A stretch of 64,000 nucleotides of DNA from an uncultured Acetatifactor sp. (lineage in GTDB: Bacteria; Bacillota; Clostridia; Lachnospirales; Lachnospiraceae). Where the stretch lies: the NCBI GenBank assembly GCA_934436245.1, contig CAKSAM010000002.1, positions 1 through 64,000 of the forward strand, written 5' to 3'. Every line of letters begins with the position of its first letter. Positions within the stretch are counted from its first letter, which is position 1. Below are positions 33,284-42,149 of the stretch, piece by piece. The notes under the pieces were generated by a model. That model searched no databases and was not told the DNA's origin. It saw nothing but the letters and a program-made list of their open reading frames with translations. The position numbers and the translations under genes are program-made.

Positions 33284-34798
33284 ATGAGATATCTGGTAAC
33301 TGCACAGGAAATGAAGCAATACGATAAAAATACCATAGAGTACCTCGGCATCCCGGGGCCGGTTCTGATGGAAAGAGCGGCTCTGGCTGCGGAGGATTTT
33401 CTGAAAGAGCGCTTTGATGCCGTGAAGGAACGGACAAAAGTGCTCATTTTTGCTGGTATGGGAAATAACGGAGGAGACGGTCTGGCTTTGGCAAGACTGC
33501 TGTACACTGATGGATATACAGTGGCAGTGAGACTGGTGGGAGATCTGACAAAGACCACAGAACAGTGGAAGAGTCAGTGGCAGATATTACAACATTTTCC
33601 GGTGGAGACAGACAGTAATGCACCGGTGGATGAATATAATGTGATTGTAGATGCTATCTTTGGTGTGGGACTGAGCCGTCCGGTAGAAGGAATTTATGCA
33701 TCGGTTGTGGAAGAGATGAATGCTGCGAAGGGCTTTAAACTGGCGTTGGATATCCCCAGTGGAATCTGCTCGGATACCGGCAGCGTGCTTGGATGCGCTT
33801 TTTTTGCCGATGCAACAATTACCTTCGGTTTTTGCAAGAGAGGACTGGTAATGTATCCCGGGGCAGACTACGCCGGACAGATCTGGGTAGCAAATGTCGG
33901 GATCGGTCCGGAAAGTTTTCTGGGACAGAAGCCGGAAATGTACACGTATGAAGCCGGTGAAATAATTCTGCCGGACAGAATGCATTCCGGTAATAAAGGA
34001 ACTTTTGGAAAGGCACTGCTGGTAGCCGGGAGCAACGGTATGGCCGGTGCAGCAATTCTGGCGGCGAGAGCAGCCTATCGTACCGGTGCCGGTATGGTGA
34101 AGGTCATTACGGCAGAGGAGAATCGGCAGATTCTTCAACAAGGGATACCGGAGGCACTGTACGGATCCTGCAGGCAATTATCCGAAGGTCTGGAATGGGC
34201 GGATGTGATTGCCATCGGTCCGGGCATCGGCAGAGATGAGCAGGCTTTGCAATGTCTGAAAACCGTGGTAGAAAAGAGCAAAAAGCCACTGGTACTGGAT
34301 GCGGATGCATTGAATCTTCTGGCTGAGAAAAGCGGAAAGACACTGGTGGAAAGCCTGCGTATGCAGGGAACTGAGGGAAGAATTATTATTTTGACCCCAC
34401 ATGTAGGGGAATTGTCCAGATTGTTGGGACGCTCAATCCCGGAATGCAGACAGGAGCTTCCTGCCTGCGCCAGAGTACTGGCAGAACGTTTTCATGGGGT
34501 CGCAGCTGCAAAGGATGCAAGAACCGTTGTATGTAAGGAACAGGGAGATTATTATCTGAATACTACCGGAAACAGTGGCATGGCTACAGCAGGCAGCGGA
34601 GATGTACTGACCGGAGTGATCCTGGGGCTTCTGGCGCAGGGAATGGAAGCACTGACTGCAGCAGTAAACGGCGTATATTTCCATGGCAGAGCAGGTGATC
34701 TGGCGGCAAAACGGTATACGGAGTACGGTGTAATGGCAGGAGATATTGCGGATTGCCTCATGAAAGATTACAGTGAGAAAGAAAGTGTGGAAAAATGA
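33284..34798 (+). CDS. nnr: Bifunctional NAD(P)H-hydrate epimerase/dehydratase
   Basis: Repairs damaged NAD(P)H hydrates: the N-terminal YjeF_N domain (residues ~1-210; GMGNNGGDGLALARLL) epimerises R- and S-NAD(P)HX, and the C-terminal ribokinase-like domain (~225-500; TPHVGELSRLLG, GNSGMATAGSGDVLTG) dehydrates S-NAD(P)HX with ADP. 504 residues is the normal fused length. It begins 1 base after the coiled-coil gene and overlaps alr by 4 bases (ATGA), as in many Firmicutes where nnr and alr are neighbours. Confidence 0.95.
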   Translation: MRYLVTAQEMKQYDKNTIEYLGIPGPVLMERAALAAEDFLKERFDAVKERTKVLIFAGMGNNGGDGLALARLLYTDGYTVAVRLVGDLTKTTEQWKSQWQILQHFPVETDSNAPVDEYNVIVDAIFGVGLSRPVEGIYASVVEEMNAAKGFKLALDIPSGICSDTGSVLGCAFFADATITFGFCKRGLVMYPGADYAGQIWVANVGIGPESFLGQKPEMYTYEAGEIILPDRMHSGNKGTFGKALLVAGSNGMAGAAILAARAAYRTGAGMVKVITAEENRQILQQGIPEALYGSCRQLSEGLEWADVIAIGPGIGRDEQALQCLKTVVEKSKKPLVLDADALNLLAEKSGKTLVESLRMQGTEGRIIILTPHVGELSRLLGRSIPECRQELPACARVLAERFHGVAAAKDARTVVCKEQGDYYLNTTGNSGMATAGSGDVLTGVILGLLAQGMEALTAAVNGVYFHGRAGDLAAKRYTEYGVMAGDIADCLMKDYSEKESVEK

Positions 34799-35994
34799 CT
34801 AGAGGACTACAGGAAAAGATAAATTCCTATCAACGGGTATGGGCGGAAGTAGATCTGGACGCTATTTGGGAAAATGTGCTCCATATGAAAGAGAATATTG
34901 ATCCGGAGACAAAGATACTTGCAGTGATCAAAACAGATGGATACGGGCACGGCGGCGTACCGATTGCGAAGATGCTGGAACAGCTGGATTTCATGTTTGG
35001 TTATGCGGCAGCTACTTACGAGGAAGCACATGTTCTCAGAGAGGCCGGGGTAAAGAAACCAATTCTGATTCTGGGGTACACATTCCCTTATTGCTACGAA
35101 GAAATGATCCGAGAAGAGATCCGTCCGGCAGTGTATCGCAAAGATACGGTAAAGGAACTGGATGCTGCGGCTGCGAAGGCAGGGAAAAAAGCAAAAGTTC
35201 ATATCAAGGTAGATACCGGCATGGGACGAATCGGCATTGCACCGGATGATGAAGGGTTGGAATTTGTAAAATTTCTTCTGGAGCATAAGGGACTGGAAGT
35301 GGAAGGAATCTTTACACATTTTGCAAGGTCAGATGAGGCGGATAAGACGTCCGCAAATCATCAGCTGGAACTTTTTCAGAATTTTATCCATAGAATACAG
35401 ACAGAGCTTGGGGTTGTTATTCCGGTAAAACATTGCTCAAACAGCGCTGCAATTCTGGAAATGCCACAGGCAAATATGGATATGGTACGTGCGGGAATTA
35501 CGACATACGGACTGTATCCCTCCGAGGAAGTAGGCAAGGACATCATACCGCTGCGGCCGGCTATGTCACTTTACAGCCACATTATTTACTGCAAAACGAT
35601 TCATGCGGGGCAGAGTGTCAGCTATGGCGGACTGTTTACTGCGACAAAAGATACCAGAGTGGCTACTGTCCCTGTGGGATATGGAGACGGCTATCCCAGA
35701 AGTCTGTCGGGGAAAGGCTATGTGTTGATCCATGGGAAAAAAGCACCTATTCTGGGAAGGGTCTGCATGGATCAGTTTATGGTAGACGTCACCGGGATTC
35801 CGCAGACAAGGGAAGGCGACAAGGTGACTCTGCTCGGCACAGACGGTGCGGAGCGAATCACTGCGGAAGAACTGGGAGATCTTTCCGGCAGATTCAATTA
35901 TGAATTTGTCTGCGACCTGGGAAAACGTATCCCCAGAGTTTATAGACAAAATGGTGAGATCACAGAGGTAAAAGACTATTTTGAAAATTTCTGA
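34795..35994 (+). CDS. alr: Alanine racemase
   Basis: Makes D-alanine for peptidoglycan with pyridoxal phosphate. The 399-residue fold-type III enzyme has the PLP lysine K46 in AVIKTDGYGHG (usually AVVKADAYGHG), KVDTGMGRIG, the second catalytic base Y277 in SVSYGGLF and the C-terminal GRVCMDQFMVDVT. The start overlaps the nnr stop (ATGA coupling). A mazF-like toxin gene follows by 73 bases, the neighbourhood seen in many Firmicutes (alr-ndoA). Confidence 0.95.
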   Translation: MTRGLQEKINSYQRVWAEVDLDAIWENVLHMKENIDPETKILAVIKTDGYGHGGVPIAKMLEQLDFMFGYAAATYEEAHVLREAGVKKPILILGYTFPYCYEEMIREEIRPAVYRKDTVKELDAAAAKAGKKAKVHIKVDTGMGRIGIAPDDEGLEFVKFLLEHKGLEVEGIFTHFARSDEADKTSANHQLELFQNFIHRIQTELGVVIPVKHCSNSAAILEMPQANMDMVRAGITTYGLYPSEEVGKDIIPLRPAMSLYSHIIYCKTIHAGQSVSYGGLFTATKDTRVATVPVGYGDGYPRSLSGKGYVLIHGKKAPILGRVCMDQFMVDVTGIPQTREGDKVTLLGTDGAERITAEELGDLSGRFNYEFVCDLGKRIPRVYRQNGEITEVKDYFENF

Positions 35995-36067
35995 CGGATC
36001 GAAAGTGTTCGTATAACTCCGGAAGAATCGGCAATACTTATGTTAAATCGCTGATGAAGGAGTAGAA

Positions 36068-36409
36068 ATGAGAAGAGGAGATGTCTATTACGCAGATTTA
36101 AGACCGGTTATCGGCTCGGAGCAGGGCGGTATCCGACCCGTACTCATCATCCAGAATGATGTGGGAAATAAGCATAGCCCGACCGTGATCTGTGCTGCAA
36201 TCACCTCAAAGATGAATAAGGCGAAGCTGCCCACGCATATAGAACTGAATGCACGCCTTTATGATATGGATAAAGATTCCGTTGTACTGCTGGAACAGCT
36301 GCGTACGATTGATAAAAAGAGATTAAAGGATAAAGTGTGTCATCTGGATGGGGATATTATGCGAAGAGTGAACAAGGCATTGAAGGTAAGCCTGGAACTG
36401 GATACATAA
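36068..36409 (+). CDS. ndoA: MazF/PemK-type endoribonuclease (EndoA-like)
   Basis: A 113-residue MazF-family ribonuclease: [27 protein letters not shown] carries the conserved RGDV, GSEQGG and RPVLI segments (substrate loop and active-site Arg), and [15 protein letters not shown] holds the catalytic Thr region. MazF toxins cut mRNA at short motifs. In Bacillus the order is alr, antitoxin ndoAI, toxin ndoA; here only 73 bases separate alr and the toxin and no antitoxin frame fits. It may use an antitoxin encoded elsewhere or be a housekeeping RNase. Confidence 0.92.
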   Translation: MRRGDVYYADLRPVIGSEQGGIRPVLIIQNDVGNKHSPTVICAAITSKMNKAKLPTHIELNARLYDMDKDSVVLLEQLRTIDKKRLKDKVCHLDGDIMRRVNKALKVSLELDT

Positions 36410-36410
36410 C

Positions 36411-36440
36411 TTGACGTACAGCGTATCCGGATGATATAGT
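36411..36440 (+). promoter_or_regulatory. Promoter for the CNNM/CorC gene
   Basis: TTGACG at 36411-36416, 18-base spacer, TATAGT at 36435-36440, 31 bases before the start codon. Confidence 0.6.
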
Positions 36441-36470
36441 TACAAAAAATACGAAAGGATGAAATGATTT

Positions 36471-37871
36471 ATGGACGTCAGTGGGCCTACGGCCGCTTTT
36501 CTCTTTTTCCTGTTGTTGTTTGTGGATATGTTTTTCTATGGATTTGATGCGGCAATTGACAATCTGAATGAAAAAGAGATTTTACATAAAGCAGAAGAGG
36601 AAAAGGATCGCCGATCCATACGATTGAGTGAAATGATCAGCCGGCCGGGGATCTATATCAATACGGTACATCTGGTGATCACCCTGATCAATATTATGAT
36701 GGGAGCATTTTATCTCAATCTCTGGTTAAAGACGATTGATAAAGGACTTCATGTGATAAATATCGGGGGAATGACCATGGAAAACATCCCGGCCGGAGTA
36801 ATCTCGGGAATTGCAACGGTATTGTCCTTTATAACGCTGATTTATATTCTGCTGACTTTTGGAGTGCTGATCCCCCGGAAAATGGCATCCAGAAAACCGG
36901 AAAAATGGGCATACACCTGCGTAAATCCGATTTATGTCATCACAAGACTTTTATCTCCGCTGACAGGAATTGTGAATCTTACTGCCAGGGGAATTCTGTT
37001 TCTTTTCGGTGTCCGTAATAATACGGATGAGAATGACGTGACCGAAGAAGAAATCATTAATATGGTGCAGGAAGGACATGAACAGGGCGTCATTCAGGCC
37101 AGTGAGGCGGAGATGATTTCCAATATTTTTGAATATGGGGACAAGGAAGCCCAGGATATTATGACTCATAGAGGAAGTATTGTGGCCATTGATGGTGAGA
37201 CGAAGCTGAAGGATGCCATTGCTTCCATGCTGGGAGGTAAGAACAGCCGTTATCCCGTGTATGAAGAGAATATCGATCATATTATCGGTATTCTGCATCT
37301 GAAGGATGCCATGCGATTTCATATCAGTGATGATAAACTGGATCTTCCCATAGCGAAACTTGAGGGACTGTTACGAGAACCTTATTTTGTACCACAGACA
37401 AAAAATATAGATGAACTGTTCAAAGAAATGCAGTCACAAAAACTGCAGATGGTCATTGTAGTAGATGAATACGGGCAGACAGACGGACTGATCGCCATGG
37501 AGGATATTCTGGAGGAAATTGTCGGGAACATCATGGATGAATATGATGAAGACCAGGAATACATTAAGAACCGGGGCAAAGGTGAATACGTCATGGAAGG
37601 CAAGACACCGTTGAAAGAGGTAGAAGAACTTCTGGATATTACCTTTGATGAGGAAGAATTTGAGACGCTGAATGGATTTTTGATTTCAAGGCTGGACAGG
37701 ATTCCGGAGCCGGATGAACAGTTTAATGTCGATTATAAGGGATATAATTTCAAAATACTTTCCGTAGTCAGAAAAATGATCGGAAGCGTGCTTGTCACGA
37801 AACTTCCCGAGAAGAAAACAGAGCAGGATACGGAAGACGGACAATCAGTGCTTGAAGAAAAAAGAAAATAA
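36471..37871 (+). CDS. CNNM/CorC-type membrane protein (DUF21, CBS pair, CorC domain)
   Basis: A 466-residue protein: DUF21 membrane domain (helices at ~5-25, 60-85, 105-130 and a shorter one ~150-180), two CBS domains (~205-330; IMTHRGSIVAIDGETKL, FKEMQSQKLQMVIVVDEYGQTDGL) and a C-terminal CorC_HlyC domain (~345-435). The family exports Mg2+ or other divalent cations; old annotations as hemolysin are not supported by function. A disordered acidic tail ends the protein. It has its own promoter. Confidence 0.9.
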   Translation: MDVSGPTAAFLFFLLLFVDMFFYGFDAAIDNLNEKEILHKAEEEKDRRSIRLSEMISRPGIYINTVHLVITLINIMMGAFYLNLWLKTIDKGLHVINIGGMTMENIPAGVISGIATVLSFITLIYILLTFGVLIPRKMASRKPEKWAYTCVNPIYVITRLLSPLTGIVNLTARGILFLFGVRNNTDENDVTEEEIINMVQEGHEQGVIQASEAEMISNIFEYGDKEAQDIMTHRGSIVAIDGETKLKDAIASMLGGKNSRYPVYEENIDHIIGILHLKDAMRFHISDDKLDLPIAKLEGLLREPYFVPQTKNIDELFKEMQSQKLQMVIVVDEYGQTDGLIAMEDILEEIVGNIMDEYDEDQEYIKNRGKGEYVMEGKTPLKEVEELLDITFDEEEFETLNGFLISRLDRIPEPDEQFNVDYKGYNFKILSVVRKMIGSVLVTKLPEKKTEQDTEDGQSVLEEKRK

Positions 37872-37952
37872 TGCTATCATAAAAAAGTGTTTGTTGCGCA
37901 GGGGCTGTGCACAGAAAGAGAAAGAAAACATAAGTTCAAAGGAGTAACAAAG

Positions 37953-38681
37953 ATGTCAGGACATTCTAAATTTGCTAATATTAAGCATAAAAAAGAGAAG
38001 AACGATGCAGCAAAGGGTAAAATTTTTACCATTATCGGCCGTGAAATTGCCGTTGCGGTAAAAGAAGGTGGTCCGGATCCTGCCAACAATTTTAAGCTGG
38101 CAACCGTTATTGCCAAGGCAAAGGCAAACAATATGCCTAATGATACGATCGAACGTGGCATTAAGAAAGCAGCCGGAGATGTAGGTAACGTAAATTATAA
38201 GTACGTAACTTACGAGGGATACGGTCCTAACGGTATTGCTATCATCGTTGATGCACTTACCGACAACACTAACCGTACCGCTGCAAATGTCAGAAGCGCA
38301 TTCACCAAGGGACAGGGTAATGTAGGTACTCCCGGATGCGTATCCTTTATGTTCGATAAAAAGGGACAGATCATCGTGGACAAGGAAGAATGTGATATGG
38401 AAGCGGACGATCTGATGATGACCGCTCTGGATGCCGGAGCGGAAGATTTCTCCGAAGAGGATGACAGCTTCGAGATCCTGACTGATCCCGATAACTTTGA
38501 AGAGGTACGCAAGGCTCTGGAAGATGCCGGAATTCCCATGATCAGTGCGGAAGTTACCATGATCCCTCAGAATTATGTAACACTGACCGATGAGACTGCA
38601 GTGAAGAACTTACAGAGAACCCTGGATCTACTGGAAGATGATGATGACGTTCAGGCAGTATATCATAACTGGGACGAATAA
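37953..38681 (+). CDS. YebC/PmpR family regulatory protein
   Basis: A 242-residue YebC/PmpR-family protein, recognised by [23 protein letters not shown] at the N terminus (given as the family hallmark), RGIKKAAG, and the acidic C-terminal domain. Members bind DNA as regulators and have been linked to translation of polyproline stretches. ATG 37953 follows AAAGGAG; the frame from 37887 upstream is not coding. Confidence 0.95.
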   Translation: MSGHSKFANIKHKKEKNDAAKGKIFTIIGREIAVAVKEGGPDPANNFKLATVIAKAKANNMPNDTIERGIKKAAGDVGNVNYKYVTYEGYGPNGIAIIVDALTDNTNRTAANVRSAFTKGQGNVGTPGCVSFMFDKKGQIIVDKEECDMEADDLMMTALDAGAEDFSEEDDSFEILTDPDNFEEVRKALEDAGIPMISAEVTMIPQNYVTLTDETAVKNLQRTLDLLEDDDDVQAVYHNWDE

Positions 38682-38705
38682 ATTGAAAGGGTAAGGGGTA
38701 GCAGT

Positions 38706-39650
38706 ATGGAAAAACTTGCAATTGTAGTGCCTTGTTATAATGAAGAAGAGGTATTGAAGATTGCTTCCGAAGCACTGAGGGGTGTACTGGATGATCTGAT
38801 CCGCAAGGGAAAGATCGCGGAGGATAGTTTTATTCTGTTTGTAAATGACGGTAGTAAGGATCGTACCTGGGAATTGATCGAGGAAGAGCATCAGGCGCAT
38901 CCGGTTCAGGTATGTGGCGTGAAACTTGCCGGTAATGTGGGACATCAGTTTGCACTGACCGCCGGACTGATCACGGCTATGGATCTGTCTGATGTTACGG
39001 TTTCCATTGATGCGGATCTGCAGGATGATGTGACTGTTATTGAGGAAATGATCGATAAGTTCCATAATGGCTGTGATATTGTATATGGTGTCCGCAAGGA
39101 ACGTAAGACAGATACTTTCTTCAAACGTACCACCGCACAGGGATTCTATAAGGTTATGGAGCTGATGGGCGTTAAGACGGTTTACAATCATGCGGATTTC
39201 CGCCTGATGTCTAAGCGTGCGGTAGAACAGTTCTCCAAATATCAGGAGACGAATCTGTTCTTAAGAGGCATGATGCCCTTGATCGGATATCAGACAGACT
39301 CAGTCTATTATGACCGCAAAGAGCGAGTGGCAGGAGAGTCAAAGTATCCATTGAAGAAAATGCTGGCGCTGGCATTTAATGGAATTTCTTCGTTCAGCGT
39401 GAAACCGATCAGCATGATTCTGGGTGCAGGCATAATTATTGTACTGTTAAGCGTATTGGCTGCTATCTATGCGTTGATTTCTTATTGTACCGGACACGTG
39501 GTACCGGGATGGACTTCTCTGATTTTGTCTATCTGGTTCCTGGGTGGTATTCAGCTGATGGCCGTCGGACTGGTAGGCCAGTATATTGGTAAGATTTATA
39601 TTGAAGTAAAACATCGTCCCAGATATAACATCGAAAAGGTACTGAAATAA
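38706..39650 (+). CDS. GT2 polyprenyl-phosphate glycosyltransferase (GtrB/DPM type)
   Basis: A 314-residue family-2 glycosyltransferase: IVVPCYNEEEVL at the start, VNDGSKDRTW, and SIDADLQDD for nucleotide-sugar and metal binding, then RGMMPLIGYQ and two C-terminal membrane helices (~235-258 and ~270-295). This layout is that of GtrB/YfdH enzymes that load a hexose onto undecaprenyl phosphate. The sugar cannot be told. Its TAA shares one base with the ATG of the next gene, so it is coupled to a multi-span membrane protein likely to use the lipid-linked sugar. Confidence 0.88.
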   Translation: MEKLAIVVPCYNEEEVLKIASEALRGVLDDLIRKGKIAEDSFILFVNDGSKDRTWELIEEEHQAHPVQVCGVKLAGNVGHQFALTAGLITAMDLSDVTVSIDADLQDDVTVIEEMIDKFHNGCDIVYGVRKERKTDTFFKRTTAQGFYKVMELMGVKTVYNHADFRLMSKRAVEQFSKYQETNLFLRGMMPLIGYQTDSVYYDRKERVAGESKYPLKKMLALAFNGISSFSVKPISMILGAGIIIVLLSVLAAIYALISYCTGHVVPGWTSLILSIWFLGGIQLMAVGLVGQYIGKIYIEVKHRPRYNIEKVLK

Positions 39651-41158
39651 TGAATTTAAAAAAAGGTGTTTTAAGTGTTGTATTGTGGTTCATTTATGCA
39701 ATTATAGTGGGAACCGGAATGGTAGGAACGGCAATGACCGTGATCCTGCCACCGGGGGGATCCCACCTGATCGGCCTTGTTATTGCAGGTGTATGGCTTG
39801 CGGTGACAGGGCTGGTTGTTTTTCTGTTACATAGGTTATTTGAAAAAAAGACAGGTATTGAAACAGATAATGTCCGGCAGGCAAAGCTGATCGCTGAGGG
39901 ACTGCTGGTAGTGATCCTGATCGCAGCCGGTATTGCACTCCGGGTCAGAGAAATTCTGTCATATGATCTGACTGTCACTGGCGGCAATGTCTGGTTCGAT
40001 GCTGCGAAGATCACGGAAACAACAAGAATTCCACAGGTGGTACATGGTGCAGTGTATTTTTATCTGCAGTTACTGCATGGTCTTTTGCTCTTTCTGGGAA
40101 ATAAAATGTCAGCAGCCCTGATCATGCAGGCAGCCTTACAGATTCTAACAGGAATTTTGATGTATTTTGCTGTACGGAGGCTGACAGGTGTTATTGCGGC
40201 TATGAGTGCCATGGGATATTGGATGCTGTGTCCATTGCTTGCGTCTGCGGTTGTTCTGGAACCGGAGGCTTTGTACCAGCTGCTTTGGATGATCGGTCTG
40301 TGCATGTTATCAGGAACATTGGGACGTTTTCAGCAAAGGGGCAATGAACCGGGAATAGGTCCGATGATTGGCTTTTTTTTCAGTGGTGCTGCCATTGGAT
40401 TTCTGAGTTACCTGGACATTATGGGGATATTGCTGCTGCTAATTGCTTTTTCTGTAATTATGCTGGAAACCAGAGAAAAAACAGGAGTTTTGCACAGGGC
40501 TGGTGCTGGATTGCTAGGAATATCCGGGACACTTGCAGGATTTTTTCTCTGCATAGCACTGGATGCCGTAGGCAGTGGAAAATTATTGGAAAATGTGTTA
40601 ATGGCATGGTGGAAAATCTATATGCCTGACAGATTTGCATGGCCGATCGTCTATGGGCAGGATAGTTTTTTTACAGGTGTTGTGATTGCAATTCTTGGGA
40701 TAGGCGTATTCAGCTACTGGTGTCAGAAAGGACTGGAGAGACAGTCAGAGTGGCTGGCGGTGGCAGCCGGGCTTGGAGCTTTGATCTGTTATGGAATGAC
40801 GGGCGAGGAAATGCAGGGGATGTCTTTGTGGTATCTGGTTGTGGCAATTGCAGCAGGAGCAGGCATTCAGGCGGTATTACCATATGATGTACTTCATGAG
40901 AAATTGACGATTGCAGAGACGATAGAAGAGACAGAAAGTAAACCGGAAAAACGCAGATTGAAAATACAGGATCTTGAGACAGAAGAGCTTCCGGAGGAGG
41001 AATCAACGACAGCAGAGGAAAGCAAAGAAATTCAATTGATAGAAAATCCTCTGCCGTTACCAAAGAAGCATGTTCCCAGGGTGTTAGATTACAGGTTGAA
41101 CAATGAGGGAGGAGATTATGATTATCCGGTATCGGATGATGATGATTTTGACCATTAA
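39650..41158 (+). CDS. Polytopic membrane protein, candidate GT-C glycosyltransferase
   Basis: A 502-residue protein with about ten membrane helices in the first ~410 residues and a charged cytoplasmic tail (~420-502) that is rich in Glu and ends in an Asp cluster (SDDDDFDH). Position after helix 3 of an extracytoplasmic loop with VWFDAAKITETTRIP, and coupling to a GtrB-like gene, suggest a GT-C transferase that moves the sugar onto a wall polymer. No catalytic motif is clear, so the call is by context. Confidence 0.6.
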   Translation: MNLKKGVLSVVLWFIYAIIVGTGMVGTAMTVILPPGGSHLIGLVIAGVWLAVTGLVVFLLHRLFEKKTGIETDNVRQAKLIAEGLLVVILIAAGIALRVREILSYDLTVTGGNVWFDAAKITETTRIPQVVHGAVYFYLQLLHGLLLFLGNKMSAALIMQAALQILTGILMYFAVRRLTGVIAAMSAMGYWMLCPLLASAVVLEPEALYQLLWMIGLCMLSGTLGRFQQRGNEPGIGPMIGFFFSGAAIGFLSYLDIMGILLLLIAFSVIMLETREKTGVLHRAGAGLLGISGTLAGFFLCIALDAVGSGKLLENVLMAWWKIYMPDRFAWPIVYGQDSFFTGVVIAILGIGVFSYWCQKGLERQSEWLAVAAGLGALICYGMTGEEMQGMSLWYLVVAIAAGAGIQAVLPYDVLHEKLTIAETIEETESKPEKRRLKIQDLETEELPEEESTTAEESKEIQLIENPLPLPKKHVPRVLDYRLNNEGGDYDYPVSDDDDFDH

Positions 41159-41193
41159 ATAATAAAATACATAAAAAAGGATATACTAAAAGA

Positions 41194-41229
41194 CGATACA
41201 TGGGTAAAACATCCGGTATCGCCTTTTTT
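41194..41229 (+). terminator. Terminator after the glycosyltransferase pair
   Basis: CGATAC (41194-41199) pairs with GTATCG (41216-41221), with GG/CC pairing inside the loop, followed by six Ts (41224-41229). Confidence 0.65.
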
Positions 41230-41280
41230 GTTTCAAAAAATAGCAGCCTGCTGTCAGGCAAAATGGGAAAGGGTTGAATT

Positions 41281-42024
41281 ATGCAGAATCAGAAAATGGT
41301 TGATCAGAATGCAAAGGATGCGCAAAAGACTGAGGCTGAAGAGCATAGAGATGAACGAATAGAAAAAACAGGACAACTGACATTGCCGGGAAAAGTTTCA
41401 GATAAGAGAATTCACTTATTGACAATTATCGGTGAGATTGAAGGTCATGAGAATCTGTCCGGCAATTCAAAAACCACAAAATATGAGCACATTTTACCAC
41501 AGCTTGCAGCCATTGAAGACAGTGAAGAGATCGGTGGGGTTCTGGTGCTGTTAAATACGATGGGAGGTGATGTGGAAGCCGGACTTGCCATTGCGGAAAT
41601 GCTGGCGTCATTAAGCAAACCGACGGTATCTCTGGTACTCGGCGGCAGTCATTCCATCGGTGTTCCCATTGCGGTAAGCTGTAACTATTCCTTCATTGTA
41701 CCTACAGGGACTATGGTGATCCATCCGGTACGCATGAATGGTATGGTGATCGGTGTCCCACAGACGTTTGAATATTTTAAATTAATTCAGGACAGGATTA
41801 CCGGGTTTGTCTGCAAAAATTGCAGAATCAGCCGCAGCAGGCTGGAAGAACTGATGATGGAAACTGGATTTTTAACCAAGGATGTCGGAAGTATTCTGGT
41901 AGGAGAAGAAACTGTAAACCACGGTATTATTGATGAAGTAGGAGGAATTGACCGTGCTGTCTGCAAACTTCGTGAGATGATAGAGCTCCATAGAAAAAAG
42001 GATGACAAGGGAGTAGAAAAATGA
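41281..42024 (+). CDS. tepA: ClpP-class serine protease (TepA-like)
   Basis: A 247-residue protein of the ClpP/crotonase fold: NTMGGDVEAGLAIAEML gives the GG oxyanion region, GGSHSIGV the nucleophile-loop serine, MVIHPVRMNG the catalytic histidine, and GIIDEVGGI the C-terminal end. It resembles B. subtilis TepA/YmfB, which also lies directly upstream of spoIIIE, as here. The proposed role is cytoplasmic degradation of signal peptides and aid to secretion. The start has GGAAAGGG upstream. An N-terminal charged extension of ~40 residues precedes the domain. Confidence 0.85.
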   Translation: MQNQKMVDQNAKDAQKTEAEEHRDERIEKTGQLTLPGKVSDKRIHLLTIIGEIEGHENLSGNSKTTKYEHILPQLAAIEDSEEIGGVLVLLNTMGGDVEAGLAIAEMLASLSKPTVSLVLGGSHSIGVPIAVSCNYSFIVPTGTMVIHPVRMNGMVIGVPQTFEYFKLIQDRITGFVCKNCRISRSRLEELMMETGFLTKDVGSILVGEETVNHGIIDEVGGIDRAVCKLREMIELHRKKDDKGVEK

Positions 42025-42149
42025 TATACTTCTAAGTATTGATTATCATCAGGCATCTGTCCGGAAACAGATAATTTCAAATATAGTGATACGGGCAAAA
42101 ATCTGAAAGCATATATCAGTAGTATGAAAGAAGTTAGAGGTATGATGAA

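Noticed and set aside
35995..36067. Antitoxin gene between alr and the mazF-like gene
   Set aside because: 73 bases is too short and no start/stop pair fits.
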